Positions 17,512 through 28,020 of a stretch of 64,000 nt of DNA are shown here, piece by piece. Where the stretch lies: NCBI RefSeq assembly GCF_004216535.1, contig NZ_SGWX01000001.1, positions 3,844,001-3,908,000 on the forward strand, in the 5' to 3' direction. The notes beneath the pieces are model-generated. The model did no database searches. It had not been told where the DNA came from and worked only from the letters and a program-made list of their open reading frames with translations. Numbering within the stretch: position 1 is the first letter of the stretch; each line of letters opens with the position of its first letter. The position numbers and the translations under genes were made by a program. Source of the stretch: Xylanimonas ulmi. Lineage in GTDB: Bacteria; Actinomycetota; Actinomycetes; Actinomycetales; Cellulomonadaceae.

Positions 17512-18132
17512 TCAGAGCGTCTTCGTGACCTCGTCGAGGTCGAAGCGGGGCAGACGCGGGTACTCGGTGCCCGCGCCCTCGGCGTGGCCGACGTTCACCA
17601 CGAGGAACGACTTGAAGCCCGACCCGGCGAAGAGCTCGGCGTCGACGGCGTCGTAGTCGGCGGCGTGCATCGGCCCGGCCGCCAGGCCCGCGGCGCGCAG
17701 GCCGACGATCAGGTAGCCCGTCTGGAGCAGGGCGTTGGTCCGCGCCATGGTGTCGCGCATCTCGACGGCGGGGGCGAACTGCTCCCTCACACCCGGGGCG
17801 TGCGGGAACAGGGTGTCCATGTGCTCGTGGAAGTTGGGGTCGTACGCGAGCACGAGCGTCGCCGGGGCCGCCTCGACCTTGGCCTTGTTGCCGTCGGGCA
17901 TGAGCTCCAGGAGGCGGGCCTTGGCCTCGGGCGAGCGGACGATCGCGAAGCGCAGCGGCAGCGAGTTCATCGCGGTGGGGCCGAACTTGGCGAGGCTCCA
18001 GGCGGCCTCGATCTCGTCGTCGGTGACCTGGTCGGGCGTCCACTGCATCGCGGTGCGAGCGTTGCGGAACAGCAGGTCGGCGGCCGTCTCGTCGATGGCG
18101 AGGGCGGTCGGGGAGGTCAGGGTCTCGGTCAT
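17512..18132 (-). CDS. Nitroreductase family protein, malonic semialdehyde reductase type
   Basis: A 206-residue FMN-dependent nitroreductase fold protein closest in pattern to RutE/YdfG-type malonic semialdehyde reductases: an N-terminal FRNARTAMQWTPDQVTDDEI segment, the FGPTAMNSLPLRFAIVRS flavin-binding region and a C-terminal GFKSFLVVNVGHAEG. RutE reduces the toxic aldehyde released in pyrimidine breakdown, but no other rut gene is near, so the substrate is uncertain. The upstream region (18133-18180) is locally A+T-rich, with a TTGAAAGTTGGATGATTA stretch on the coding strand that may be a regulator site; nothing more can be said. Confidence 0.85.
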   Translation of the reverse strand: MTETLTSPTALAIDETAADLLFRNARTAMQWTPDQVTDDEIEAAWSLAKFGPTAMNSLPLRFAIVRSPEAKARLLELMPDGNKAKVEAAPATLVLAYDPNFHEHMDTLFPHAPGVREQFAPAVEMRDTMARTNALLQTGYLIVGLRAAGLAAGPMHAADYDAVDAELFAGSGFKSFLVVNVGHAEGAGTEYPRLPRFDLDEVTKTL

Positions 18133-18259
18133 GCCTGCGTGAACAACGGTGGCCCGAGCTAATCATCCAACTTTCAACAGTGAGATGCGGCACAGCGGGC
18201 GCCCCCTGGTCGGCGTCACGCGGCGCCGACCGGCGCCCACGGGTGCGAGGATGGGCGCC

Positions 18260-19309
18260 ATGGCATCAGGCGACCCCCTCGTGCTCGGGATCGAGACGTC
18301 GTGCGACGAGACGGGTGTCGCGCTCGTGCGCGGCGACGAGCTGCTCGTCGACGCCACCGCGAGCTCGATGGACGAGCACGCGCGCTACGGCGGGATCATC
18401 CCCGAGGTCGCCAGCCGCGCCCACCTCGAGGCGATGATCCCCACGATCCAGCAGGCCGTCGGCGAGGCCGACGTCGACCTGTCGCAGGTCGACGCCATCG
18501 CCGTCACCGCGGGGCCGGGGCTCGTCGGGCCGCTCACCATCGGCGCCGCGGCCGCCAAGGCCCTGTCGATCGGTCTGGGCAAGCCGCTGTACGGCGTCAA
18601 CCACGTCATCGGGCACGCGTGCGTGGACCAGCTCGTCGACGGGCCGTTCCCGGGCCGTGTCATGGCGCTGGTCGTCTCGGGCGGCCACAGCTCGCTGCTG
18701 TTGGTCGACGACGTCGCCACCGCCGTCACCGAGCTCGGCTCCACGCTCGACGACGCCGCGGGCGAGGCGTTCGACAAGGTCGGCCGCCTGCTCGGGCTGC
18801 CCTACCCGGGCGGGCCGCATATCGACCGTCTGGCGCGTGCGGGCGACCCGAACGCGATCCGGTTCCCGCGCGGCCTGACCGCCGCCAAGGACCAGGACAA
18901 GCACGCGTACGACTTCTCGTTCTCCGGCCTCAAGACGGCGGTCGCCCGTTGGGTCGAGGCCGAGCAGGACGCCGGGCGCGCCATCCCCGTGGCGGATGTG
19001 GCCGCCTCGTTCGCCGAGGCCGTCGTGGACGTGCTCACGGCCAAGACCATCGCGGCGTGCCGGCGGCACGACGTCGACACGCTCGTGGTCGGCGGCGGGT
19101 TCAGCGCCAACAGCCAGTTGCGCGAGAAGGCCGCGCAGCGCTGCGCCGAGGCGGGCGTCGACCTGCGCATCCCGCCGATCCGCTACTGCACCGACAACGG
19201 CGCGATGATCGCGGCGTTGGGCTCCGCCGTCGTGCGCGCCGGGGTGGCGCCGTCGACGCTCGACATCGGCGTCGACTCGTCGATGTCGCTGACCACGGTC
19301 TCGGTCTGA
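18260..19309 (+). CDS. tsaD: tRNA N6-adenosine threonylcarbamoyltransferase
   Basis: The catalytic subunit of t6A synthase. The 349-residue product begins with [12 protein letters not shown], has the metal-binding pair His115 and His119 in [19 protein letters not shown] and a C-terminal TDNGAMIA motif. ATG 18260 has GAGGAT 7 bases upstream and no ribosome-binding site; ATG 18251 would add three residues. It stands alone as a transcript, separated from tsaB by the convergently oriented nitroreductase gene, which interrupts the ancestral tsaB-rimI-tsaD order. Confidence 0.95.
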   Translation: MASGDPLVLGIETSCDETGVALVRGDELLVDATASSMDEHARYGGIIPEVASRAHLEAMIPTIQQAVGEADVDLSQVDAIAVTAGPGLVGPLTIGAAAAKALSIGLGKPLYGVNHVIGHACVDQLVDGPFPGRVMALVVSGGHSSLLLVDDVATAVTELGSTLDDAAGEAFDKVGRLLGLPYPGGPHIDRLARAGDPNAIRFPRGLTAAKDQDKHAYDFSFSGLKTAVARWVEAEQDAGRAIPVADVAASFAEAVVDVLTAKTIAACRRHDVDTLVVGGGFSANSQLREKAAQRCAEAGVDLRIPPIRYCTDNGAMIAALGSAVVRAGVAPSTLDIGVDSSMSLTTVSV

Positions 19310-19318
19310 CCCGCGCCG

Positions 19319-19810
19319 CTACGTCGACGCGGCGGCGGCGCTCTCGGAGCGTTTGACGTAGTCGATCGCCAGGACGATGCCCAGGACCACCAGCTCGTCC
19401 TCGGGGCGCTCGATCTCGACGGCGTAGGTGTCGCGGATCGACATCCACCTCTTGTCGACCCGCCCGATGGGCGCCCCGCCGCGCAGCAGCTCGAAGCTCA
19501 TGTCCCACAGGTTCCCGGTGACGGTGATGCCCGGGCCGTCGATCGTGTAGCGCGGGCGCAGGAAGGTCAGCTCCTTGCGGATGGTCGCGACCGGGGCGCC
19601 CTCGACCTCGACGAAGAACCGCGGCAGCCATGACAGCGGCTTCTTCCACACCCGGGCGCGCTCACGGCCGGCGACGTCGCGGATCGTGAACTGCTTCGGG
19701 ATCTGGAACAGGCTGCCCTCGACCTGATAGACCGGCCCGCCCATCTCGTCGTTGACCGTGAACCGCTCACGCACCGACAGCAGCTTCTGGTCGACGATCA
19801 GGCGGCGCAT
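19319..19810 (-). CDS. LURP-one-related (LOR, tubby-like) family protein
   Basis: A 163-residue protein with the beta-barrel pattern of the LOR family: RRLIVDQKLLSVRERF at the start, then F.I.KQFTIRD, ARVWKKPLSWLPRFFVEV, a YTIDGPGITVTGNLWD strand and IGRVDKRWMSIRDTYAVEI. The YAVEI and FF.DD-type end is diagnostic. Function is unknown in bacteria; the fold is related to phospholipid scramblases. A GAGGAG ribosome-binding site precedes the ATG. It lies downstream of the YbdK-like gene on the same strand with 58 bases between, which hold a dispersed repeat. Confidence 0.85.
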   Translation of the reverse strand: MRRLIVDQKLLSVRERFTVNDEMGGPVYQVEGSLFQIPKQFTIRDVAGRERARVWKKPLSWLPRFFVEVEGAPVATIRKELTFLRPRYTIDGPGITVTGNLWDMSFELLRGGAPIGRVDKRWMSIRDTYAVEIERPEDELVVLGIVLAIDYVKRSESAAAAST

Positions 19811-19835
19811 CGGGCTCCTCGGGGTCGGGGTGGGT

Positions 19836-19860
19836 GGTGGTTTCGACAGGCTCAACCACC
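19836..19860. repeat. Small inverted repeat, copy 1 of a dispersed motif
   Basis: GGTGGTT (19836-19842) and AACCACC (19854-19860) flank TCGACAGGCTC. The core TCGAC(A/G)GGCTCAA recurs in reverse orientation at the end of the exonuclease gene near 27063-27075. It may act as a weak terminator for the upstream YbdK-like gene. Confidence 0.6.
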
Positions 19861-19868
19861 GGGCGGGC

Positions 19869-21026
19869 TCAGCCGCCGGGACTGAGTGGGTGGCCTGCGC
19901 GCAGCTCGGCGACCAGGTGCGCGACGACGGCCTCCAAGCCCTCGTGGCCGGGGCCGTGAGCGGCGGCGACGGCGCGCTGCCGCTGGTAGGAGGCGCCCTG
20001 CTCGACGATGTCGAGCACGCCGGCGAGCTCGGCCACGCAGCCCAACCGCTCGGCGGCGGGCTCGAGCTCGGCCACGAGCTGGCGGGTGGCGTGCGCGACG
20101 TGCTCCTCCTTGCCGGCGTCGTCGAGGATGATGATCGCGTCCATGCCGTAGCGGGCGGCACGCCACTTGTTCTCCTGCACGAACCACTGCGGCATGGACG
20201 GCAGGGGGCGCCCGTCGTCGATCCGCGTCGAGAGGTGCTCGACCAGGCAGTGCGTCAGCGCGGACAGCGCGAGCAGCTCGGTGAGGTTGGAGACGCCGTC
20301 GCACACGCGCACCTCGATGGTGCCGAACCGCGGGGCGGGCCGCACGTCCCAACGCACGTCGTTGAACTCGTCGATCACGCCGGTGCGCAGCATGTCCTCG
20401 ACGTAGTGCTCCAACTGGCCCCAGGTCTCGAACTGGTACGGCAGCCCCGCCGTCGGCAGCTGTTGGAACAGCAGCGCGCGCATGGACGCGTACCCGGTGT
20501 CGCGCCCGTCGAAGAACGGCGACGACGCCGACAGCGCCTGCAGGTGCGGGTAGTAGACGAGCAGCGAGCGGATGATCGGCAGCACCTTGGCGCGGTCCTC
20601 GACGCCCACGTGCACGTGGACGCCGTAGATGAGCATCTGCCGGCCCCACATCTGCGCCCGGTCGACGACGGTGTGGTAGCGCTCCTTGTCGGTGACCTTC
20701 TGGGTCGACCAGTGTGAGAACGGGTGCGTCCCGGCGCTGACGAGCTCGACGCGCATGGGGTCGGTGACGGCGCGCACCTCGGCGAGGGTGCGCATCAGGT
20801 CGGCGCCCGCGGCGCCCACGGTCCGCGCGACGCCCGAGACCAGCTCGACCGTGTTGCGCAGGAACTCCGGGTGCACGTGGGGGTGCGGGCGCACGCCGTC
20901 GGGCGAGAGGGCGGCGACGACGGAGGGCCCCGCCTGCCGCATGTCTCCCGAGTCGGCGTCGACGAGCGCGAGCTCCCACTCAAGCCCGACGGTCGAGCGC
21001 GCCGAGCGCGCGAACTCCAACCCCAT
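19869..21026 (-). CDS. YbdK-type carboxylate-amine ligase (GCS2 family)
   Basis: A 385-residue member of the glutamate-cysteine ligase 2 family. The ATP-grasp-like core is seen in TVGLEWELALVD near the start, GTHPFSHW, the IYGVHVHVGV metal-binding strand, LSASSPFFDGRDTGYASMR and FGTIEVRVCD. YbdK of E. coli has weak glutamate-cysteine ligase activity; the true substrate in actinobacteria is unknown. The start was set at ATG 21026 because GAGCAT lies 7 bases upstream and the protein then starts MGLEFARS; the frame is open to a GTG at 21083. It is followed closely by the LOR gene. Confidence 0.88.
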   Translation of the reverse strand: MGLEFARSARSTVGLEWELALVDADSGDMRQAGPSVVAALSPDGVRPHPHVHPEFLRNTVELVSGVARTVGAAGADLMRTLAEVRAVTDPMRVELVSAGTHPFSHWSTQKVTDKERYHTVVDRAQMWGRQMLIYGVHVHVGVEDRAKVLPIIRSLLVYYPHLQALSASSPFFDGRDTGYASMRALLFQQLPTAGLPYQFETWGQLEHYVEDMLRTGVIDEFNDVRWDVRPAPRFGTIEVRVCDGVSNLTELLALSALTHCLVEHLSTRIDDGRPLPSMPQWFVQENKWRAARYGMDAIIILDDAGKEEHVAHATRQLVAELEPAAERLGCVAELAGVLDIVEQGASYQRQRAVAAAHGPGHEGLEAVVAHLVAELRAGHPLSPGG

Positions 21027-21098
21027 GCGGCCCATGCTCGCACGCGGCGTCCCAGGTGGCCCGACGGCGTCCACCATGGTCACGCCGCCATCGTCAGG

Positions 21099-22388
21099 TC
21101 ACCGCGGTCCGCCGCCGCGGGGCTCGGTGTGCGTGATCGGCTCGACGACCAGCACCTTCTGCGCGTCGGCCACGCGCGTGAGGATGAGCGTCGCCTCGCG
21201 CGGCCCGTGCAGCGACAGTTGGGCGCGCAGTGCCTCGGGCGTCACCGCTGTGCCGCGCTTCTTGATCGTCACCCGGCCCACGTCGCGCTCGCGCAGGTAG
21301 GACTTGAGGCGCTTGACCCCGAACGGCATGACGTCCAGCACCCGAAAGCCCGTGGCGAGCGGCGCCTGGCCCGAGGCCGGGTCGACCGCGTCTGCCGGGG
21401 CCGGCTGGTCGGTGGTGACGTAGGCGATGGTCGCGTCGAGCAGGCGGCCGCCGAGGTCGTGGGCGGCCTGCCCGACCAGGCCCGCGCGGATCACCGCGCC
21501 GTCGGGCTCATAGACGTAGCCGCCGACCGGACCGACGGGGGGCGCCTGGTCGTAGGCGGGTCCGGCGGCGTGCGCCCCGACGGGGACGGGGCTGCGCAGC
21601 GTGCGCGTGAGCGTCCCGGCGCCGCGGGTGTGCAGCAGCAGCGCCGAGCGGCCAGGCCCCTGGGGCGCGAGCGGACCGAACCACAGCCCCGCCTCGACGA
21701 CGTCGCCGTCGACCGAGACCCACTGCGTCTCGGCGTCCGCGGGCAGCCCCTGGTGGGCGATGCCCGGACCGACCTTGATCCCGACGGCGGGCGCCTGCGC
21801 GCGCAGCGCCCAGACGGCGTCGAGCGGCGGGGCGTAGTCCTTCGGGTCGAAGACCCGCTTGCCGCCGCGGGTGCGGCGGGCGGGGTCGGCGTACACGCCG
21901 TCGACGCCCTCGGCGGCGAGGTCGAGGCTCAGGCCGTCGGTGTGCCGCACCTCGGCCTCGGGGAAGTGCCGCAGGTTCATGGTGGCCATCGCGGCGGTGA
22001 CCTCGTCGATCTCGGCCGCGAGCACGCGCAGGCCCACACCCGCGAAGGCGAGCGCGTCGGCGCCGACGCCGCACGTCAGGTCGGCGACCTTGGTGACTCC
22101 CGCGGCGAGGTAGCGGCGCGCGTGCAGCGCCGCGACGATGAGCCGCGTGGCCTGCTCGACGCCGTCGGGGGTGAACAGCATGCCGTCGGCGAAGTCGCCG
22201 AGCTTGGCGCGGGCCTTGGCGCGCAGCCGACTCTGGGTCAGCGCCGCGGCCGCGAGGTCGGGGTCGACGCCCTGGTCGCGCAGGCGCATCGACAGCGCCA
22301 TGGCCTGCTTCTCGTCGTAGGGCGGCAGCGCCGCGAGCAGCGCCCACCCGTCGGGGCTGAGCAGCTTGCTGAGTGTCGCCGGATCCAC
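21099..22388 (-). CDS. Class I SAM-dependent methyltransferase with THUMP-like C-terminal domain
   Basis: A 429-residue protein. The SAM-binding motif I is VADLTCGVGADALAFA around residue 105, and the post-motif acidic strand AAEIDEVT follows. The motif IV position reads YADPARR, as in RNA/small-molecule methyltransferases of this actinobacterial family. The last ~90 residues (FRVLDVMPFGVKRLKSYLRE... VTIKKRG) form the THUMP-like domain, suggesting an RNA substrate. GTG 22388 has CACCAT 6 bases upstream. The methylated base is unknown. It lies 72 bases upstream of the YbdK-like gene on the same strand. Confidence 0.85.
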   Translation of the reverse strand: MDPATLSKLLSPDGWALLAALPPYDEKQAMALSMRLRDQGVDPDLAAAALTQSRLRAKARAKLGDFADGMLFTPDGVEQATRLIVAALHARRYLAAGVTKVADLTCGVGADALAFAGVGLRVLAAEIDEVTAAMATMNLRHFPEAEVRHTDGLSLDLAAEGVDGVYADPARRTRGGKRVFDPKDYAPPLDAVWALRAQAPAVGIKVGPGIAHQGLPADAETQWVSVDGDVVEAGLWFGPLAPQGPGRSALLLHTRGAGTLTRTLRSPVPVGAHAAGPAYDQAPPVGPVGGYVYEPDGAVIRAGLVGQAAHDLGGRLLDATIAYVTTDQPAPADAVDPASGQAPLATGFRVLDVMPFGVKRLKSYLRERDVGRVTIKKRGTAVTPEALRAQLSLHGPREATLILTRVADAQKVLVVEPITHTEPRGGGPR

Positions 22389-22475
22389 TCCGTCATGGTG
22401 TCAGACCGGGCGACCCGAGCGCGCCGCGGCGCCGCCTGGGGCCCGGTGACGGGTCCGGACAGGTGACCGGCGCGG

Positions 22476-23174
22476 TCAGGCGGCGAGCGTCGTCAGCAAC
22501 TCGGCGGCGGTGTGCGGCGCGGTCGAGAAGACGGCGAGGTGTGTCGCGGCGTGCTGCGTGATGGCGGCGCGCACCGCGGCGACGCCCGCGGGGGCGTCGG
22601 CGTCCGTCGACGGCGGGGTGGCGCCGGCGGCGGGTGCGGCGACGAGTTCGGCGGCGCCGAGCTTGCGCCAGATCGCGCTCAGGCCGACGTGCGGGGCGAG
22701 CGCGTCCGCGACCGCGACGGTGGGGGCGGGCTCGGGCTCCATGCCCTTGAGCGTCGCCACGAGCCCCTCGGCCTCGCCCCAGGCGACGTACTCGGTCAGG
22801 AACTCGACGGCGTCGTCGGCGGCCTCACGCGCCGAGGGCCGCGCCAGCATGCGCTTGGCCCCCGCGACGGCGTCGATGTCGGCCAGCGCCTCGGGCACGT
22901 CGCGCTCCAACTGGCGCACGGCGTCGGCGTCCTGCGCGCTGACGGGGGCGAGCGTGACCGCTGCGGAGATGGCGCGCAGCCGGTCGGCGTCCGCGGCGCC
23001 CAGCGCCAGCACCTGCCACGCCGTCTCGGCGCCGAGGCGCACGGGCGTCAGGCGGGCCTTGAGCGCGTCGAGCGCGCGCTCGGCGTCGAGGCGCACCAGG
23101 GAGCGCTGCGCCTGCACCTGCGCGTAGTAGTCCGCCCAGAGCCGGGCGCGGTCGACGATCTGCTGCGTTTCCAT
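22476..23174 (-). CDS. Hypothetical protein, all-helical
   Basis: I do not recognise this 232-residue protein. It is rich in Ala, Glu, Arg and Leu, has no membrane segment, signal peptide or cysteine pair, and its first ~170 residues look like amphipathic helices (WADYYAQVQAQRSLVRLDAERALDALKARL). An Ala/Pro/Thr-rich linker near 185-200 leads to a last helix pair. Codon use matches its neighbours and the frame is strongly biased to G/C in third positions, so it is a real gene. It lies upstream of the methyltransferase gene on the same strand and divergent from groES. Confidence 0.7.
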   Translation of the reverse strand: METQQIVDRARLWADYYAQVQAQRSLVRLDAERALDALKARLTPVRLGAETAWQVLALGAADADRLRAISAAVTLAPVSAQDADAVRQLERDVPEALADIDAVAGAKRMLARPSAREAADDAVEFLTEYVAWGEAEGLVATLKGMEPEPAPTVAVADALAPHVGLSAIWRKLGAAELVAAPAAGATPPSTDADAPAGVAAVRAAITQHAATHLAVFSTAPHTAAELLTTLAA

Positions 23175-23301
23175 CGGGCGACATGGTGCCTGGTCGAGCC
23201 GGGTCGGCGCCAGTGGGTGTCCGCGAGCGGGGGCGAGGGGTGTCCGGCGAAATCGACGCCGACGCCGTGACCTGCGGCGACGTGATCGAGTGCGACAGAC
23301 T

Positions 23302-23328
23302 TTGGCACTCGACTTGTCAGAGTGCTAA
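23302..23328 (+). promoter_or_regulatory. CIRCE operator for HrcA upstream of groES
   Basis: TTGGCACTC, nine bases, GAGTGCTAA: one mismatch to the consensus TTAGCACTC-N9-GAGTGCTAA. It overlaps the -35 element of the groES promoter. An extra GAGTGC half site at 23288-23293 lies just upstream. Confidence 0.92.
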
Positions 23329-23343
23329 CGGCGCTCCTAGATT
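23314..23343 (+). promoter_or_regulatory. groES promoter
   Basis: -35 TTGTCA (23314-23319) and -10 TAGATT (23338-23343) with an 18-base spacer. The CIRCE right arm lies within the spacer, so HrcA binding would block RNA polymerase. The leader is about 90 bases. Confidence 0.75.
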
Positions 23344-23441
23344 GGGCGCAGCGCGACCTGCTGCGCCGGCACCCGCGACGACGGCCAGCTCGGTGGCGCA
23401 CACCAGTCCATCACGCATCACAGCGAAAGAGGAGGTCCGAC

Positions 23442-23738
23442 GTGTCGGTCCCCATCAAGCCGCTCGAGGACCGGATCGTCGTCAAGGCCATTGAGGCCGA
23501 GACCACGACGGCTTCCGGCCTGGTCATCCCGGACACCGCCAAGGAGAAGCCCCAGGAGGGCGAGGTCCTGGCGGTCGGCGACGGCCGTTTCGACGACAAC
23601 GGCAAGCGCATCCCCGTGGATGTCAAGGTCGGCGACAAGGTCATCTACAGCAAGTACGGCGGCACCGAGGTCAAGTACGCGGGCGAGGAGTACCTGGTGC
23701 TCTCGGCTCGCGACGTCCTCGCCGTCGTCGTCAGCTGA
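23442..23738 (+). CDS. groES: Co-chaperonin GroES (Hsp10)
   Basis: The 98-residue lid of the GroEL folding chamber. It starts [14 protein letters not shown], has the mobile loop [17 protein letters not shown] that contacts GroEL and ends [14 protein letters not shown] 23442 is 6-8 bases after GAGGAGG. Expression is expected to be heat-inducible through HrcA at the CIRCE site. GroEL is not encoded downstream: the gene ends in a strong bidirectional hairpin and the next gene is whiB3 on the other strand. GroEL must be elsewhere in the genome. Confidence 0.97.
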   Translation: MSVPIKPLEDRIVVKAIEAETTTASGLVIPDTAKEKPQEGEVLAVGDGRFDDNGKRIPVDVKVGDKVIYSKYGGTEVKYAGEEYLVLSARDVLAVVVS

Positions 23739-23786
23739 CGACAGTCTGACGACAGGCGGGCGCACCGCCCGCCTCGCACGCCAGCA

Positions 23787-23828
23787 CGACGAAGCCTCCG
23801 CACCATCGCTGGTGCGGAGGCTTCGTCG
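23787..23828. terminator. Bidirectional terminator between groES and whiB3
   Basis: A perfect 18-bp stem (23787-23804 with 23811-23828) and 6-base loop ATCGCT, between convergent genes. Confidence 0.9.
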
Positions 23829-23880
23829 CGTTCTGGCTGGGTGCGGCTGGGGTTCGACCAGGTCGCACGGGGGCGAGGGG

Positions 23881-24162
23881 TCAGCCCGTCCGCTTGGCGA
23901 GGATCGCGGCGCGCTCGTCCTCGGAGAGCCCGCCCCAGACGCCGTAGGGCTCGCGCACGCGCAGCGACTGCTCGCGGCACTGCATCATCACAGGGCACGT
24001 GTTGCAGATGGCCTTGGCGGCCTCTGCGCGTCGGCGGCGGGTCGAGCCCCGCTCACCTTCGGGGTGGAAGAACAGGGTGTCGTCCGCGTCGCGGCACGCG
24101 CCCTGATACTGCCACTCCCACAGCTCCATTACCGGACCTGGCAGCCTCGAGATCTCCGTCAT
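23881..24162 (-). CDS. whiB3: WhiB family redox-sensing transcriptional regulator, WhiB3 type
   Basis: A 93-residue [4Fe-4S] regulator. The four cluster cysteines are Cys23, Cys53, Cys56 and Cys62 (CNTCPVMMQC), followed by the GVWGG turn at 74-78 that binds region 4 of the primary sigma factor and a short basic tail. The N terminus, with LPGP, WEWQ, FFHPEGERG, matches M. tuberculosis WhiB3 rather than WhiB1 or WhiB2. Position next to groES is also as in M. tuberculosis, where groEL1 lies between. The start is ATG 24162, because TAGGTT is exactly 6 bases upstream; GTG 24168 would fall inside that gap. Confidence 0.92.
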   Translation of the reverse strand: MTEISRLPGPVMELWEWQYQGACRDADDTLFFHPEGERGSTRRRRAEAAKAICNTCPVMMQCREQSLRVREPYGVWGGLSEDERAAILAKRTG

Positions 24163-24168
24163 GCGCAC

Positions 24169-24197
24169 AACCTACAAGTTGTGCAGAAGTTGTTCAA
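24169..24197 (-). promoter_or_regulatory. whiB3 leaderless promoter
   Basis: On the minus strand, -35 TTGAAC (24192-24197) and -10 TAGGTT (24169-24174) with a 17-base spacer; the -10 ends 6 bases before ATG 24162. This is the best-formed promoter of the leaderless set. Confidence 0.75.
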
Positions 24198-24341
24198 GGC
24201 CCGGTCTGCTCGGTGGGACCTGGACCGACCTCGGGCAACTTCGTGCGCTGTTGACCGGGTGTGCGCCTCGGTTTGACGAGATCGATCATGTCGAATCGCG
24301 CCACCGGTCGTGGCGCGGTGGCACGGCCGTAGGGCCATCGG

Positions 24342-24347
24342 CACAAT
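24342..24347 (+). promoter_or_regulatory. Leaderless -10 element of the MerR gene
   Basis: CACAAT ending 6 bases before ATG 24354; the same hexamer and gap as at coaA. No Shine-Dalgarno. Confidence 0.5.
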
Positions 24348-24353
24348 CGAGCC

Positions 24354-25433
24354 ATGACGCCCTCACGGCCCGCCTCTTCGGGCAGGCCCAGCACGCCGAG
24401 CCCTGGGCTCGCCGTCGCGGCAGTCGCCCGTCGTCTGGGGGTCGCTCCTGCGACGCTTCGCACCTGGGACCGCCGTTATGGACTTGGACCGTCCGGCCGC
24501 ACCGCCGGGTCCCACCGCCGCTACACCCCGGAGGATGTGGCCCGGCTCCTGGTGATGCGCCGCCTGACCGTCGAGGGCGTCGCGCCCGTCGACGCGGCCC
24601 GCGCAGCCCTGGAGACCGAGGTCGACGACCTCGACATCGCGGTGCGCGGCCCCGGCGCCAGGGCGGGCGCCGAGGGCGACAACGGCGGCGCCGCGCGCGG
24701 CCACCTGCGCGCCCTGCCCGGCGGGGGCGAGGGCGCCCGCGGCGCGGGGGCGACGTCGCTGCCCGGGGCCGCGCCGTCGACCGTCTCCGCGCGGGTCGCG
24801 GCCGTCATCGACGCCGCGCTCGCCTACGACCAGGCCGCGTGCGACGCCCTGCTGCGCATCGGCGCCCAGGGCGATCCGGCCGCGTGGTGGACCCAGCTCG
24901 TCGAGCCGGCGTGGCTGCGCATCGCGCAGCGCACCGTGCTCGGCACGCCGGGCGAGGCGCCCGAGCTCGTGCTCGCGACGGCGGCGCTGCGCGCGCTGCG
25001 CGAGTTCACGCAGGCGTTCGAGCAGGCCCTGGTCGCCGCGGGCAACCCGCCCGCGAACCACCCGAGCCGGATGCGCAAGATCGTGCTGATCTTCGCCGCG
25101 CCCGACGAGGTCGTGCCGCTGGCCGCACACGCCCTGGCGGCCGCGCTCGTCGCGCAGGGCGCCACGGCCCGCATCGTGACCGGTCCGGCGAGCACGCACC
25201 GCGCGGTCGAGCTCGTCACCATGGTGCGCCCCGCGGCGCTGGTCCTCGCGACCACGCTCGCGCGCCCCGACCTGGGCGTCGTCCACTCGGTCCACGACGC
25301 CTTCGCGAGCCTGCCGATCTTCGTCGGCCTGCGGCGCGACGACTCCGTCAGCGAGGTGCCGCTCGCGGCCACCGTCCAGCGTGTGCGCTCGTTCACCGGC
25401 CTGCTGCACGAGGTGCTCGCCGTCGTCGCGTGA
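24354..25433 (+). CDS. MerR family regulator with degenerate B12-binding-like domain
   Basis: A 359-residue protein. Residues about 17-85 form a MerR winged helix (VAAVARRLGVAPATLRTWDRRYGL then SHRRYTPEDVARL). After a Gly/Ala-rich linker (about 100-140), residues 145-225 resemble the four-helix cap and 228-340 the Rossmann-like fold of CarH/LitR cobalamin-binding photoreceptors. The region that should hold the lower-ligand histidine reads APDEVVPLAAHAL, without an E/D-x-H-x-x-G motif, so cobalamin binding is doubtful. It lies between whiB3 and guaB; target genes are unknown. Confidence 0.82.
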   Translation: MTPSRPASSGRPSTPSPGLAVAAVARRLGVAPATLRTWDRRYGLGPSGRTAGSHRRYTPEDVARLLVMRRLTVEGVAPVDAARAALETEVDDLDIAVRGPGARAGAEGDNGGAARGHLRALPGGGEGARGAGATSLPGAAPSTVSARVAAVIDAALAYDQAACDALLRIGAQGDPAAWWTQLVEPAWLRIAQRTVLGTPGEAPELVLATAALRALREFTQAFEQALVAAGNPPANHPSRMRKIVLIFAAPDEVVPLAAHALAAALVAQGATARIVTGPASTHRAVELVTMVRPAALVLATTLARPDLGVVHSVHDAFASLPIFVGLRRDDSVSEVPLAATVQRVRSFTGLLHEVLAVVA

Positions 25434-25523
25434 GCCGACGACGGCGTCCGCGTGGCGGTGGTCGCGGCGCGCGCGGGGCCTCGCGCACGGCGTTCGGCCG
25501 CCGTCGCACGTCTGCCGGAAACG

Positions 25524-27826
<2,303 letters not shown>

Positions 27827-28008
27827 CGACCGCTCCTTGTCGTGCTGCCTCATGCCCGCTGCCGTGCCTGCCCTGCGCGTGCGTCTCCTGATGCCGCAGA
27901 CCCTGCCACCCGGCACTGACACGGCCGCCCGCGCGCCCTCCCGCGCCTGTCCGCACCCGCGCCGCAACCGCTTGCGGACACCATCCGGTCGCCGTGGCGC
28001 ACCGCCGG

Positions 28009-28014
28009 TAGGCT
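28009..28014 (+). promoter_or_regulatory. Leaderless -10 element of guaB3
   Basis: TAGGCT ending 6 bases before GTG 28021; same hexamer and gap as at tsaB. Confidence 0.6.
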
Positions 28015-28020
28015 GGCCCG

